DNA of 64,000 nt from Clostridium collagenovorans DSM 3089 (GTDB lineage Bacteria; Bacillota; Clostridia; Clostridiales; Clostridiaceae), in assembly GCF_900130005.1 (NCBI RefSeq), contig NZ_FQXP01000012.1, positions 1-64,000 of the forward strand, given 5' to 3'. A program made the position numbers and the translations under genes. Positions 18,022 to 27,304 of the stretch are shown in pieces; the stretch's first letter is position 1; each line of letters opens with the position of its first letter. A model generated the notes under the pieces. It saw only the letters and a program-made list of their open reading frames with translations, did no database searches and was not told the origin of the DNA.

Positions 18022-18760
18022 ACGGAATTAACTTTCCATGTATTACATATCTATCATCTACATTTCCATTAGTACAAGTAGACAAAGTTATAATTTTATT
18101 ATCTTCATTAGCATCTTCACCAGTATTATATTGACTCTTACTATTTACATATTCTATATATTTTTTGAAATCATCCTTATCTGAAAAGCTAGTTTTATAA
18201 GTGTCACTTCTAGCATCAGCTACATAGAAAGAAAATATTTTGTATTTCTTTTTTCCCTCTGGAGTATATAGAATAACTTCGGAGTGTTCATCATAAAACT
18301 CTTTCTTAGTGTATTTGCTTAAATCATGAAACATCTTTTGATTCTTCATATTATGTCCATATAAAATAGAATTACCATCAGAGAATACCTCATCGTTATT
18401 GCACTCAAGGAATATAGCTCCTGAACTATTGTTATTCTTTTCAAAGGTATGATTTATATAATAATCGTTATCCTTACCCTTTACAACTGGATAGTTTATA
18501 TTCGTACCCTTAATTTCCACCCATGCTACTATGTCACTATTAATCTTTCTTAACTCTTCAAAATCTACAGTAGTTCCATCAACTTCCTCATTACCCTGTG
18601 ATTCTTCTGTGGCAACATCATTGTGCTTGTACTTTTCTAGCTTATCATATTCTGATGAACCCTTGTTATACTCGCTGAAGATAGTGTATAACTTATAAGC
18701 AGAAAAACAAAACACACATAAAGCTACAATAAATATAATTCTCTCTACCCACTTTTTCAT
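18020..18760 (-). CDS. srtB: Class B sortase
   Basis: Membrane-anchored cysteine transpeptidase that links surface proteins carrying a sorting motif to the cell wall. One N-terminal membrane segment (about 5-25) is followed by the sortase barrel. The catalytic His is in YGHNMKNQKMFHDL, the Cys in TLSTCTNGN and the Arg in DDRYVIHGKL. The start is ATG 18760 with AAGGA 9 bases upstream (246 residues); upstream in-frame codons lack a site. It follows a MATE exporter by 43 bases and ends in a terminator. No substrate gene adjoins it. Two surface proteins elsewhere in the window (48041 and 54966) end in LPQTG and APVTG signals, but whether this enzyme handles them is unknown. Confidence 0.9.
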   Translation of the reverse strand: MKKWVERIIFIVALCVFCFSAYKLYTIFSEYNKGSSEYDKLEKYKHNDVATEESQGNEEVDGTTVDFEELRKINSDIVAWVEIKGTNINYPVVKGKDNDYYINHTFEKNNNSSGAIFLECNNDEVFSDGNSILYGHNMKNQKMFHDLSKYTKKEFYDEHSEVILYTPEGKKKYKIFSFYVADARSDTYKTSFSDKDDFKKYIEYVNSKSQYNTGEDANEDNKIITLSTCTNGNVDDRYVIHGKLIP

Positions 18761-18803
18761 ATAAATCATTCCTTTTCTCACTATGACTTTCTTATACAAT
18801 ATA

Positions 18804-20219
18804 TTATATCTGAATTTTGGTCCATTTTCCTCCTATAAATCTCATAAAACATATAAATAACCTCATACATTGATCAATGAACAAAGCTATCCATGCTCCA
18901 AAAATTCCTAAACCTACTGGGAAACATAAAAACCATGTTAAAAAAGGCCTTATAATTCCTATACTAAGTAAAGAAGTTAATGCTACATACTTTGTATCCC
19001 CTGCCCCACGAAGACATCCCGAAATAATAACTTGAGATGTTTGTGCATGAGTAGTAAAGGCAACTATAATTAAAATAATCGCACCTTGTGCTATTATAAT
19101 AGGGTCATTAGTAAATAAACCAATTAAAAAGTTCCTACCAAGGATAAATATAAAAAATAGTACAGTTGAACAAATCAAAGCTATCCTCTGAGATATACTC
19201 CCATATAGCATAGCAATATCAGGACGTTTTTTTCCAAGATTTTGACCAACTAAGGAAGATGCAGCAATACTAAATCCATCCCCTACTGAAAAAGATAAGT
19301 TAGTTATATTCATACATATCTGATGAGTAGCAAAGGCTGTTGTACCTAACTTCGCAACCATTAGTGCATATACAAAGAATCCTATTCTTAAAAAAACTTG
19401 CTCAGCAGCAGCACTACTACTTATATTCAAAATACTTCTTAAAGTCTTTTTATCAAAGTTCCATGATACATTAGAAAGAATATTTAAAAAGCCATCGCTT
19501 TTTCTTCTATAAACAGACTTTAGAGCCATTAAAAAAGCTACTATATTCCCTAGGACAGTTGCAATCCCCGCTCCAACAACCCCTAAGGTTGGGAAAAACA
19601 CTATACCATTAATCAAAAGATAATTAAATATCAAGTTTATTATATTAGCCGCAATATTAGTTCTCATGGAAACCTTTGTATTTCCAATTCCTCTTTGAGC
19701 AGCATTTATAGTTAAACATATACCATTAAAAAATAAGCCCACCATTATTATTCTAAAATAAGAAATAGATGTGTTAATTATTTCTGGTTGAGCTCCTGCA
19801 AACTTCATTAATTGAGGTGCAAATGTTATTCCTAAAAAAGACAGAATAAAAGATAATCCTAGACTTATTAAGATACTTTGCTTTAAGCATCTATTAGCCG
19901 CCTTAATATCTCCTTCTCCCTTTCTTCTTGCCACCACAGCTGTTACCCCTACATTTAGAGAAAGTAACATAGCTAAAACTATAAACCTCGGCTGATTTGT
20001 TATTCCTACAGCAGCAATGGCTTCTGGACCTATTCCACCAACCATCATTGTATCAACTGATGCTACAAGACTTACCAAAACAGCTTCCACTATTGATGGC
20101 CATGCAATATTTAGAGTATTTCTATACCCTTCTTCAGTACTTGGTAATTCACCTTGAACATATTTTTCCTTAACCATGTACCGGCAAGAAAATATCTTCA
20201 CCAGTAAATTTGACCTCAT
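18804..20219 (-). CDS. MATE family multidrug/organic cation efflux transporter
   Basis: Twelve-helix inner-membrane antiporter of the MATE/NorM type, expected to export drugs or metabolites using a Na+ or H+ gradient. The start of the transporter domain is visible at NIAWPSIVEAVLVSLVASVD with MVGGIGPEAIAAVGITNQPR; the two six-helix bundles give 471 residues in all. ATG 20219 follows AAGGGA. The N-terminal 20 residues before the domain are not conserved in my reading. It is followed closely by the sortase gene, so the two may share a transcript, though a joint role is not obvious. Substrate unknown. Confidence 0.92.
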   Translation of the reverse strand: MRSNLLVKIFSCRYMVKEKYVQGELPSTEEGYRNTLNIAWPSIVEAVLVSLVASVDTMMVGGIGPEAIAAVGITNQPRFIVLAMLLSLNVGVTAVVARRKGEGDIKAANRCLKQSILISLGLSFILSFLGITFAPQLMKFAGAQPEIINTSISYFRIIMVGLFFNGICLTINAAQRGIGNTKVSMRTNIAANIINLIFNYLLINGIVFFPTLGVVGAGIATVLGNIVAFLMALKSVYRRKSDGFLNILSNVSWNFDKKTLRSILNISSSAAAEQVFLRIGFFVYALMVAKLGTTAFATHQICMNITNLSFSVGDGFSIAASSLVGQNLGKKRPDIAMLYGSISQRIALICSTVLFFIFILGRNFLIGLFTNDPIIIAQGAIILIIVAFTTHAQTSQVIISGCLRGAGDTKYVALTSLLSIGIIRPFLTWFLCFPVGLGIFGAWIALFIDQCMRLFICFMRFIGGKWTKIQI

Positions 20220-20428
20220 ATATATCCCTTCTTTACCCTTATTGTCTTTACTTAATTTATCTATACTAAATTATTATAACACTTTTTACTATGTTTTCCT
20301 TAAAAGTTTATGTTTTTATTCATCATATATTTTTGCATAACTATATTTAACTCAATCTATAAAACAACTTCTTAATCCCCCTTAAAATTATTTTTCAAAT
20401 CAATTTTTGCTTACATATTTTTCAAAAG
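20220..20428. other. Region upstream of the MATE gene
   Basis: AT-rich and without a gene. It should carry the promoter of the MATE-sortase unit. A terminator-like hairpin at 20429-20461 isolates it from the tRNA operon. Confidence 0.35.
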
Positions 20429-20461
20429 AAAAAAGGCAGTAAATCAAAATGATTTACTGCC
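20429..20461 (-). terminator. Second terminator behind the tRNA operon
   Basis: GGCAGTAAATC / GATTTACTGCC hairpin (20451-20461 with 20435-20445), then TTTTTTCTTTTG on the minus strand. It acts behind the first tRNA terminator at 20512-20541 and shields the MATE gene. Confidence 0.85.
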
Positions 20462-20511
20462 CTTAATTTATATTAAACTTTAAGTTCTTTTTCTTTATGA
20501 TATTTTTATGC

Positions 20512-20541
20512 AAAATAAAAAAGGCTTCATTGCTGAACCTT
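20512..20541 (-). terminator. Terminator of the first tRNA-Leu/tRNA-fMet operon
   Basis: AAGGTTC pairs with GAAGCCTT across one bulged G, followed by TTTTTATTTTG on the minus strand, six bases behind the CCA end. Confidence 0.7.
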
Positions 20542-20546
20542 AAAAT

Positions 20547-20622
<76 letters not shown>

Positions 20623-20627
20623 ATATT

Positions 20628-20716
20628 TGGTGCTGAAGACCGGAATCGAACCGGTACGGTGTTTAACCACCGCAGGATTTTAAGTCCTGTGCGTCTGCCA
20701 GTTCCGCCACTTCAGC
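20628..20716 (-). tRNA. tRNA-Leu (TAA), copy 1
   Basis: Acceptor GCTGAAG with CTTCAGC, anticodon arm CAGGA CTTAAAA TCCTG (TAA), a long type II variable arm, T arm with TTCGATT and encoded ACCA; 89 bases. It is cotranscribed with tRNA-fMet 5 bases downstream. Confidence 0.95.
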
Positions 20717-20737
20717 ATATTAATCTTTTTCTTAATT

Positions 20738-20813
20738 TCTGGCTTATTTATTTTGTTTTGCCATCGCTCTCAGCGACAAGTATTATTATATCTATATATG
20801 GATTAACTGTCAA
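20738..20813 (-). promoter_or_regulatory. Promoter and structured leader of the first tRNA operon
   Basis: Perfect TTGACA (20808-20813) and TATAAT (20785-20790), 17-base spacer, on the minus strand. The transcript would start near 20778 and carry the hairpin CGCT GAG AGCG (20765-20775) and AGCCAGA (complement at 20738-20744) before tRNA-Leu. Confidence 0.88.
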
Positions 20814-21041
20814 CACTTTTTGATAAATTTTATTCATTTTTATTCTTTTTCTCTCAAAGCATTGATTTTACTAGGGTTATAGCACTATTATTTTTAATAA
20901 AAGTATAATTTAAAAATTAATTCTTATACTTTTTATAGCTTTTTATTCTTTTATAACATCCTTTATGTTGAAGATTTGCATCCTTTTCTTTAACTTCAAA
21001 TTATATATTTTTATTATCTTCCTTTTCTATTTTTAAAATAA
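20814..21041. other. Spacer between the two tRNA operons
   Basis: AT-rich, no gene or RNA recognised. It separates the duplicated tRNA blocks, each of which has its own promoter and terminator. Confidence 0.4.
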
Positions 21042-21070
21042 TAAAAAGGTTCAAACTATGTTTGAACCTT
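21042..21070 (-). terminator. Terminator of the second tRNA operon
   Basis: AAGGTTCAAAC / GTTTGAACCTT perfect 11-base-pair hairpin with a 3-base loop, then TTTATT on the minus strand. It lies 4 bases after the CCA end, and could also work on the other strand. Confidence 0.88.
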
Positions 21071-21073
21071 TTT

Positions 21074-21149
<76 letters not shown>

Positions 21150-21154
21150 ATATT

Positions 21155-21243
21155 TGGTGCTGAAGACCGGAATCGAACCGGTACGGTGTTTAACCACCGC
21201 AGGATTTTAAGTCCTGTGCGTCTGCCAGTTCCGCCACTTCAGC
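21155..21243 (-). tRNA. tRNA-Leu (TAA), copy 2
   Basis: Same sequence as copy 1, with the same 5-base spacer to tRNA-fMet. 89 bases, encoded CCA, anticodon TAA. Confidence 0.95.
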
Positions 21244-21253
21244 ATATTATTTT

Positions 21254-21316
21254 TCTGGCTAGCTAAGTACTCCTTAGCACATGAATTATTATATATCATT
21301 TAAATACTCTTGTCTA
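21254..21316 (-). promoter_or_regulatory. Promoter and structured leader of the second tRNA operon
   Basis: TAGACA (21311-21316) and TATAAT (21288-21293) with a 17-base spacer on the minus strand. The leader holds the hairpin CTAAG GAGTA CTTAG (21263-21277) and AGCCAGA (complement at 21254-21260) just before tRNA-Leu. Confidence 0.85.
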
Positions 21317-21480
21317 TAGTTTTTTATAAATTTATTATATTTTCACCTAATTTCATTAACACTTAAGTTTAATTATATCAATTTTTTTATGAACATAGAC
21401 TATAGCTATAATAGTAAGTTTAGTATTTTCTTAGAATGTTGTTTAATCTTTATCCTTACATTCAAACCTTCTATAAATAA
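21317..21480. other. Spacer upstream of the second tRNA operon
   Basis: AT-rich, no gene seen. The next element is the terminator of the S1 protein gene. Confidence 0.35.
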
Positions 21481-21527
21481 AATATAAAAGGTTAAGAGCT
21501 TGAGAACCTTTCCCCAACTCTTAACCT
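21481..21527 (-). terminator. Terminator after the S1-domain gene
   Basis: AGGTTAAGAG / CTCTTAACCT (21518-21527 with 21489-21498), then TTTATATTTT on the minus strand. It closes the rqcP-yabP-yabQ-divIC-S1 run. Confidence 0.8.
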
Positions 21528-21594
21528 GTAAATTCATTTATAAATTATCTATAATAATATAAATTATCTATAATAACTTTTTAAAACGCTCTAA

Positions 21595-22074
21595 TTACTT
21601 TCTTGTTTTTTTATTGTTGTAAGCGCCATTTTTAAATTGTTTTGTGTCTTTAATTCTTTCTTCACTATCTTTTAAAAACTTAGATAAAGTGTCTTCAAAA
21701 TTATTTGACGTTGATTTTGATCTATCTCCATAACTTCCTGAATGATTCCCAGAATGATTCCCAGAGTGATTTCCAGAATGACTTCTTTGTTTTTCTTTGT
21801 TCCAATCTACTTCAGCTGGTCTAGCTGACTTTCTTTCTGGCTCATTATCTACTTGTTTCATTGATAAACTAATTTTACCGTTATCATCAATTGAGATAAC
21901 TTTAACTTTTACTACATCATTCTCTTTTAAATAATCACTAACTTCTTTAATAAAAGTCTTAGATATTTCGGAAATATGTAATAAACCTATCTTATCTTCC
22001 ACCTCTACAAATGCACCAAATTTTGTAATGTTAATCACTTTACCTTCTAAAATGTTTCCTGGCTTTAAAGACAT
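21595..22074 (-). CDS. yabR: S1-domain RNA-binding protein, YabR type
   Basis: A single S1 RNA-binding domain fills residues 1-72 (VINITKFGAFVEVEDKIGLL, HISEIS, then VKVKVISIDDNGKISLSMK). It is followed by a low-complexity basic tail with a GNHS tetrapeptide repeat (about residues 98-110, encoded by 12-base tandem repeats around 21735-21780). ATG 22074 lies just after the divIC gene. Position and domain match B. subtilis yabR, a protein of unclear function with a general-stress-protein-13-like S1 fold. Ribosome or mRNA contact is inferred only from the domain. Confidence 0.88.
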   Translation of the reverse strand: MSLKPGNILEGKVINITKFGAFVEVEDKIGLLHISEISKTFIKEVSDYLKENDVVKVKVISIDDNGKISLSMKQVDNEPERKSARPAEVDWNKEKQRSHSGNHSGNHSGNHSGSYGDRSKSTSNNFEDTLSKFLKDSEERIKDTKQFKNGAYNNKKTRK

Positions 22075-22129
22075 CTAAAAAATATCCTCCTTGAAATTAA
22101 ATATTTATGTAAATTTAATACTTTTAACT

Positions 22130-22399
22130 TTATTTCTTGTTCATTACTGTAGTCTCTCCCTCTTTTATGAGACCAAGTTTTTCCCTTGCAATTCTTTCTA
22201 TATAGTTTTCATCTTCAGACATTTTAACATTGTCCTTTAATTTCTGATTTTCTGCTTCTATCTTTACCAGCTCGTCTTCCCACTTCTTAACTTCTCTCTT
22301 TTGTCTAAAAATAGTTACTTGCTGATTAACCAAAGTTATTGCAACATATGCAATAGCTACAACTAGCAAAACAGGTTTTATTTTGGAAAACTTTTTCAT
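22130..22399 (-). CDS. divIC: Septum formation initiator, DivIC/FtsB family
   Basis: Small bitopic division protein that forms a complex with FtsL and DivIB at the septum. Residues 9-28 are a membrane helix (KPVLLVVAIAYVAITLV). Residues 30-65 are a coiled coil rich in Lys/Glu, and the tail YIERIAREKLGLIKEGET is the family signature. Length (89) is normal. ATG 22399 follows GGGGATG. It is in its standard place between yabQ and yabR. Confidence 0.9.
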   Translation of the reverse strand: MKKFSKIKPVLLVVAIAYVAITLVNQQVTIFRQKREVKKWEDELVKIEAENQKLKDNVKMSEDENYIERIAREKLGLIKEGETTVMNKK

Positions 22400-22450
22400 T
22401 TCAACATCCCCACTTTAATAGCATTTGTTGTATCCTCTAGATAAATTCTC

Positions 22451-22852
22451 TTATATCTTCTTCTTTTTTTTAGTTATAGAATATTTAAGTATGTTTATAG
22501 GATATAAAATACCCTTAAATATTGCTCTAGTAAAGGAATAAGTTTCATTTATTATTTTCCTCAAAATCTTTGAAAAACCTCTACTAAATAGTTTTAAATA
22601 CCCAAACAAACCTAAGAAAATAAGCAAATATATATATATACTAACATAAGCATAATTAGTATACAACAAAAATATAAAGACTAAAACTGAGGTTAATATC
22701 CAAAATAATACATCTGATATAAAAGTAATTATAGGGTTAGATTGCTCATCACCCTTAATTACTCTATATATATCGAATAGTACACCGGCTAATACTCCCG
22801 ATAAGATTGCACATATAAATCTATTAACTTCTATAAAGGTTGGATTTATCAT
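22451..22852 (-). CDS. yabQ: Spore cortex biosynthesis protein YabQ
   Basis: Membrane protein needed for spore cortex formation in Bacillus, made in the mother cell. About four hydrophobic segments lie in 133 residues (for example VNRFICAILSGVLAGVLFDI and TFISDVLFWILTSVLVFIFL), ending in a very basic tail ITKKKKKI. The ATG at 22852 is 6 bases after the yabP stop, and its Shine-Dalgarno AGG sits in the last yabP codons, so translation is likely coupled. Identification rests on both gene order and sequence. Confidence 0.88.
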   Translation of the reverse strand: MINPTFIEVNRFICAILSGVLAGVLFDIYRVIKGDEQSNPIITFISDVLFWILTSVLVFIFLLYTNYAYVSIYIYLLIFLGLFGYLKLFSRGFSKILRKIINETYSFTRAIFKGILYPINILKYSITKKKKKI

Positions 22853-22858
22853 ACTATC

Positions 22859-23164
22859 TTACCTAAAAAGTCTAGATAGTATACTATCTTTCTTTTTCAC
22901 TTTTCTATTTTCACTGTATACAAAGGAGTTTAAAGTGCCAGTTATATTTACCTCTCCATTGACCACATCTAGCTTATTCATTTTTAGATTTTTACCTTCA
23001 ATAGTTAAGTTGCCACCTTTGGTTATTAGATCTATTTCGTCCTCAGTGAAACTTATAACTTCAAGTACTCCGGTAACATGAAGTTTACTTCTATTAATTA
23101 AACTTAAGTCACCTAAGTTTTCTTCTACTTGAACACCTTTCTTAAAATCCTTCTTGCTTTCCAT
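22859..23164 (-). CDS. yabP: Sporulation protein YabP
   Basis: A 101-residue protein with the YabP/YqfC fold: RSKLHVTGVLEVISFTEDEI followed by LITKGGNLTIEGKNLKM, with characteristic repeated beta turns. In Bacillus it is made under sigma-E and takes part in spore coat/cortex assembly. ATG 23164 follows GGAGG with a 6-base spacer. It is paired with yabQ, the usual arrangement. The biochemical role is not known. Confidence 0.9.
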   Translation of the reverse strand: MESKKDFKKGVQVEENLGDLSLINRSKLHVTGVLEVISFTEDEIDLITKGGNLTIEGKNLKMNKLDVVNGEVNITGTLNSFVYSENRKVKKKDSILSRLFR

Positions 23165-23324
23165 AGGTTACCTCCAATCAACATAGAATTCATACTCTTA
23201 CTACTTCTAAATATATGCTAGTTGTCGGTAATTATTAACAATTTCTTTTTATTAATTAATTTTTAATTGTTTTAACCTAGGAATTACAAAGCTTTTCACA
23301 GAATATACAGAATTTTTTTGAATT

Positions 23325-23594
23325 TTACTCCTCTGTACTTTCAGCATCAGCACCAGATATTATTTCATACATTTCCTTAGCTTCTTCTTTTCTAACATGT
23401 TCTACTATATTCACTATCTTAGCTTTTAAAGTTTCCTTTGCAAATGCTATTTCTATAATATCCTCTTCATTTACATTTGTGCTAGGCTTAGCAACTTTAC
23501 CATTAATACTTACTCTACCACTCTCACAAATTTCTTTAGCCTTTGTCCTTCTTTTAATAATTCTTGAAACTTTTAAATATTTATCTAATCTCAT
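23325..23594 (-). CDS. rqcP: S4-domain ribosome quality control factor RqcP (YabO)
   Basis: The S4 RNA-binding motif covers residues 1-60 (MRLDKYLKVSRIIKRRTKAK, SGRVSINGKVAKPS). In Bacillus this Hsp15-like protein binds stalled 50S subunits and helps RqcH add alanine tails to nascent chains. The tail ends in a short acidic stretch. ATG 23594 follows AGAGGAT. It lies between hup and yabP, as yabO does in Bacillus, apart from the intervening hup. Confidence 0.9.
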   Translation of the reverse strand: MRLDKYLKVSRIIKRRTKAKEICESGRVSINGKVAKPSTNVNEEDIIEIAFAKETLKAKIVNIVEHVRKEEAKEMYEIISGADAESTEE

Positions 23595-23825
23595 AATTAT
23601 ATCCTCTCTAACTTTTCAAAAATATATTTAACTCTAAATATGATAAATTATAATCTTATAAAGCTTATAAACTAACTATATAAGATAATTAAATATATCA
23701 CACTCTCTCATCACAGCTGAGTCCCTATTAAACCTTTGCTATAATTCTATAAATACGCATATAATATCGATAACTTAACATTTATAATTCCATTTTCAAT
23801 CTCAGCAAAACTTAACAAAGATTAA

Positions 23826-23857
23826 TAAAAAAACCTAGATTTTTATACCTAGGTTCT
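23826..23857 (-). terminator. Terminator of hup
   Basis: AACCTAG / CTAGGTT hairpin (23849-23855 with 23832-23838), then TTTTTATT on the minus strand, about 20 bases after the hup stop. Confidence 0.8.
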
Positions 23858-23877
23858 TATTTACTGTGTAACATTAA

Positions 23878-24153
23878 TTACTTATTAACTTTATCCTTAA
23901 ACTCTTTACCTGCTTTAAACACTGGTGCTATTGAAGCTGGAATTTCGATTTCTTCCTTAGTTCTAGGATTTCTTCCTGTTCTAGCTGCTCTTTCTCTAGT
24001 TTCAAAAGTACCAAAACCTATAAGTTGAACTTTTTCATTTTGCTCTAGAGCCTCTTCTACTGTTTCAATGAAAGCTTTTAATGCTGCTTCTGCATCCTTT
24101 TTTGTAAGCTTTGATTTTTCACTCATAATAGTAATTAATTCTGCTTTATTCAC
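23878..24153 (-). CDS. hup: HU family DNA-binding protein
   Basis: Histone-like dimeric protein that bends DNA and compacts the nucleoid. 91 residues. The N-terminal helices MNKAELITIMSEKSKLTKKD precede the beta arms with GFGTFETRERAARTGRNPRT and the conserved IPAS motif with the intercalating Pro. ATG 24153 follows TAAGGAGG. It lies 128 bases after mazG and has its own terminator, so it may be read both from the spoVB-mazG transcript and from its own promoter. Confidence 0.96.
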   Translation of the reverse strand: MNKAELITIMSEKSKLTKKDAEAALKAFIETVEEALEQNEKVQLIGFGTFETRERAARTGRNPRTKEEIEIPASIAPVFKAGKEFKDKVNK

Positions 24154-24281
24154 CTTTGTTACCTCCTTAAGATAAACGTATACTTAATCATTTTCAAGTA
24201 TACTAAACATACTTATTCTTTAAAAGATATTTAAATCCTTTTTTATATAAATTTTATACTTAAAAATATAAAATACATATG

Positions 24282-25730
24282 CTATTTAAGCTTTTTACAT
24301 TTCTCCCACAATTCGTCCATTTCTTCTAAAGTCATTAATTTTAAATCTCTGCCCTGTTCTATAGCAGACTTCTCTATGAACTCAAACCTTGTTATAAATT
24401 TATCTACTGTATAATTTATAGCATTTTCTGGGTCAATGTCAAGGAATCTTGCAACATTTACTGTAGCAAACATTAAATCCCCTAGTTCTTCTAGTATTTT
24501 TGACCTATTTTGGGATTTATATACCTCTAAAATCTCATAATATTCCTCTTTTATCTTATCCATGGCAGGTTCCACATTATCCCAGTCAAATCCAAACTTA
24601 GAAGCCTTCTTTTGAACCTTATAAGCTCTCATTAATCCTGGTAGTGTTTTAGCTACATGTCTCAATTCATCCGTATAGCTATCATAGTTATGTTCAGTCT
24701 CTTTTATTTTTTCCCAATTTTCAAGAACCTTTTCACTATCATTAGCTATTACCTCTGCAAATATATGTGGATGTCTTCTTATCATCTTTTCACAGATTGA
24801 TTGTGTAACATCATTGATATTAAAATACCCTTCGTCTTCACCTATTTGCGCATGGAAAATTACTTGAAGTAATAAATCACCTAGTTCTTCAACAAGTTTA
24901 TCATCATCTTGTTCATCTATAGCTTCAATAACTTCATAACATTCCTCAACTAAATTCTTTTTAAGGCTTTCATGATCTTGTTCTAAATCCCAAGGACATC
25001 CATCAGTTCCTCTAAGAACTCTCATAATGTCTACTAAATCATTAAAATCCTTTTTACACTTAGTATCCTTAGGTATGTATAAAGAAGTTAAATAATCTAT
25101 ATCTTCTTGTCTATCTAACTCAAATAATTTTATTTTTCTAATACTTTCTAACCCTTTGATACCTGCAGCTCTTACAAAGTAAATCTCTGCTTCTTCATCA
25201 TAGTATTCTGACAAAGTTATCTTAACCTCAGAAGCTATAAAGTTATTATATACTTGAGTTATCACTATGCCAAGTCTATTGTCTAAAATTTGATTTTTAA
25301 TGTCAAAGGCATCTATGATTTTCAATCCATTAATAGGGTCAATTTTAAGACTTTCCATAATTGCATCTATAAAGCTTACTGCTGGAATCAGTTCTGTCTC
25401 TACCCCTTCTTTCTCACAAAGATCTAAAAGTATAGAAACAGATTTTTCTGCAACTAGTGGATGACCTGGTACACCATATACAATGTTTGAAAATTCCTTA
25501 TGTTTTTCTATTAAATCAGCTGCAATAGAGCTATATACTTCATCAAAACTTTCGCTACTTTCATACTTATTATCATAAGTTTCGTATTTTATACCTAGTG
25601 TATTTATATACTCAATTGTTGGGTGAACTTCTGTCCTAAAGTATACCTTTTGGTTCTCCTTTAATATATCAATAGTACCTAATGTAAGAGATTCTTTATT
25701 TCCAGGTCCTAATCCAATTATTTTTATCAT
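24282..25730 (-). CDS. mazG: Tetrapyrrole methylase/MazG pyrophosphohydrolase fusion (YabN)
   Basis: Two-domain protein. Residues 1-225 are a SAM-dependent uroporphyrin/tetrapyrrole methylase-like domain (IIGLGPGNKESLTLG, YGVPGHPLVAEKSV). Residues 230-482 are a tandem MazG NTP pyrophosphatase with GCPWDLEQDHESLKKNL, the metal-binding EECYEVIEAIDEQ, and LVEELGDLLLQVIFHAQIG. It probably hydrolyses non-canonical or excess NTPs; the role of the methylase half is not known. The start ATG 25730 is preferred over a GTG two codons upstream. It is 32 bases downstream of spoVB, the same order as yabM-yabN in Bacillus. Confidence 0.93.
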   Translation of the reverse strand: MIKIIGLGPGNKESLTLGTIDILKENQKVYFRTEVHPTIEYINTLGIKYETYDNKYESSESFDEVYSSIAADLIEKHKEFSNIVYGVPGHPLVAEKSVSILLDLCEKEGVETELIPAVSFIDAIMESLKIDPINGLKIIDAFDIKNQILDNRLGIVITQVYNNFIASEVKITLSEYYDEEAEIYFVRAAGIKGLESIRKIKLFELDRQEDIDYLTSLYIPKDTKCKKDFNDLVDIMRVLRGTDGCPWDLEQDHESLKKNLVEECYEVIEAIDEQDDDKLVEELGDLLLQVIFHAQIGEDEGYFNINDVTQSICEKMIRRHPHIFAEVIANDSEKVLENWEKIKETEHNYDSYTDELRHVAKTLPGLMRAYKVQKKASKFGFDWDNVEPAMDKIKEEYYEILEVYKSQNRSKILEELGDLMFATVNVARFLDIDPENAINYTVDKFITRFEFIEKSAIEQGRDLKLMTLEEMDELWEKCKKLK

Positions 25731-25762
25731 AAGCACACCATATAAGGGGATGTATTTACCTC

Positions 25763-27304
25763 TTATATACTTCCTTTCCTTATTTTTTTCTTAATATCAC
25801 TATACTTGAAAACTTTAAAAATTACAATAAAAATAAGGTATATAATCACTCCAACAAATACAGATGCTAAACAAGCTAAATTGACACTACCCATTACCCT
25901 TAATGCACTATTATAAGTAAATATTACTGATATGCCCATAATAACTGTGGCAAAGCCTGGTTTAACTATGGTTTCATAGTAATTTACCGGAACTATAAGC
26001 ACCTTTTTAAGTGCAACTAAGTTCAATGTACAAGTCACTAAATAACCTGCTATAGATCCAATTATTGCTCCATATATATTTATATTAGGCATACCAACTA
26101 AAACATAAGTTAGAATTACTTTTACAACACACCCTATAGCTAAATTCTTTACAGGTTTATAAAAATTATTCATAGCTTGTAAGATAGATGTAGTAGTTTG
26201 ACATAATATTATAAATGGTATTGATAAAGAAACATATCTTAAAAGATCATATCCGCCATAATCCCCTGCAAATACTAAGTTTACAATAGGATATGCTAAA
26301 CAAAATATTCCCATAGCTGATGGAAGTGCAATTACAGCTGATAGCTTCATTGCATTCTCTACCTTATTACCTAATTCCTTAGAGTCCTTCCTAAAAAATG
26401 TCTCCGCAATAATCGGTACTAAGGAAGCACATAATGCCATGGACAATGATAATGGAACATTAGATATAGTTCCTGCCTTTCCTGTAAGTTGTCCATATAG
26501 TATGGCAGCATTTTGAGTTGAAAAACCTGCTGCTAATAACTGTCTTGGCACAACTATAGAGTCTACTAGCCCCATGATAGTGCCTATAACAGCACCTAAA
26601 GAAAATGGAACTGCTGTTATTATAATTCTCTTCACTATACTTTTTTTATCTCTTACAGGTCTCTTAGGTACGCTCTTAGAAACCTTCATATATGTAAAAA
26701 ATAAATATATTATACACATGATACCACCTGCAACAGCTCCTAAAGCTGCTCCACCAGCGGCATAATCTATACCCTTACCAATAAGTAAATAAGCTAATCC
26801 TACTCCAAATACAACTCTTCCTAGTTGTTCTAAAACCTGTGACACAGCTGTAGGATTCATGTTTTGAAGCCCTTGGAAAAACCCTCTAAATGCTCCCATT
26901 ATAACAACTAGTATAGGCGCAATACTAATAGCCAGAAAAGCATAATATGATTTCATGTCCCATCTTAAGAAACTTATTATATTCTTTCCAAAGACTATCA
27001 TTACAGTTGAAAATACAAGTGCAAAGGGAATCATAATTTTAAGCGTTGCCTTAAATACATATCTAATTCCACCCGTATCATTTTTACTTCCCATCTCTGA
27101 TATTATCTTTGAAATTGCAATTGGTATACCTGATGCAACTGCTGCAAAGGTTATGTATAATGGATATGACATTTGATAATATCCCATTCCCTCATCACCT
27201 ATAAGCATTTGTAACGGTATTCTAAAAAACAATCCTAAAAACTTAGCTAATACACTTGCAATACCTAAAATCAATGTACCTTTAATTAACGTTTGCTTTT
27301 TCAT
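25763..27304 (-). CDS. spoVB: MOP-superfamily lipid flippase, SpoVB/YabM type
   Basis: Fourteen-helix polysaccharide/lipid exporter of the MurJ-SpoVB family. The N-terminus KGTLILGIASVLAKFLGLFFR and GYYQMSYPLYITFAAVASGIP are characteristic; 513 residues is the family length. ATG 27304 follows GGGAGGG. Its position between spoVT and mazG matches yabM in B. subtilis. Members carry cortex precursors or other lipid-linked saccharides across the membrane; whether this copy serves the cortex or general wall synthesis cannot be decided here. Confidence 0.9.
   Translation of the reverse strand: MKKQTLIKGTLILGIASVLAKFLGLFFRIPLQMLIGDEGMGYYQMSYPLYITFAAVASGIPIAISKIISEMGSKNDTGGIRYVFKATLKIMIPFALVFSTVMIVFGKNIISFLRWDMKSYYAFLAISIAPILVVIMGAFRGFFQGLQNMNPTAVSQVLEQLGRVVFGVGLAYLLIGKGIDYAAGGAALGAVAGGIMCIIYLFFTYMKVSKSVPKRPVRDKKSIVKRIIITAVPFSLGAVIGTIMGLVDSIVVPRQLLAAGFSTQNAAILYGQLTGKAGTISNVPLSLSMALCASLVPIIAETFFRKDSKELGNKVENAMKLSAVIALPSAMGIFCLAYPIVNLVFAGDYGGYDLLRYVSLSIPFIILCQTTTSILQAMNNFYKPVKNLAIGCVVKVILTYVLVGMPNINIYGAIIGSIAGYLVTCTLNLVALKKVLIVPVNYYETIVKPGFATVIMGISVIFTYNSALRVMGSVNLACLASVFVGVIIYLIFIVIFKVFKYSDIKKKIRKGSI

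Noticed and set aside
21735..21780. Short tandem repeats that might suggest a CRISPR or VNTR
   Set aside because: They are 12-base in-frame units encoding GNHS in the S1-domain protein. There are no spacers, so this is not a CRISPR array; variable length between strains is possible but unproven.
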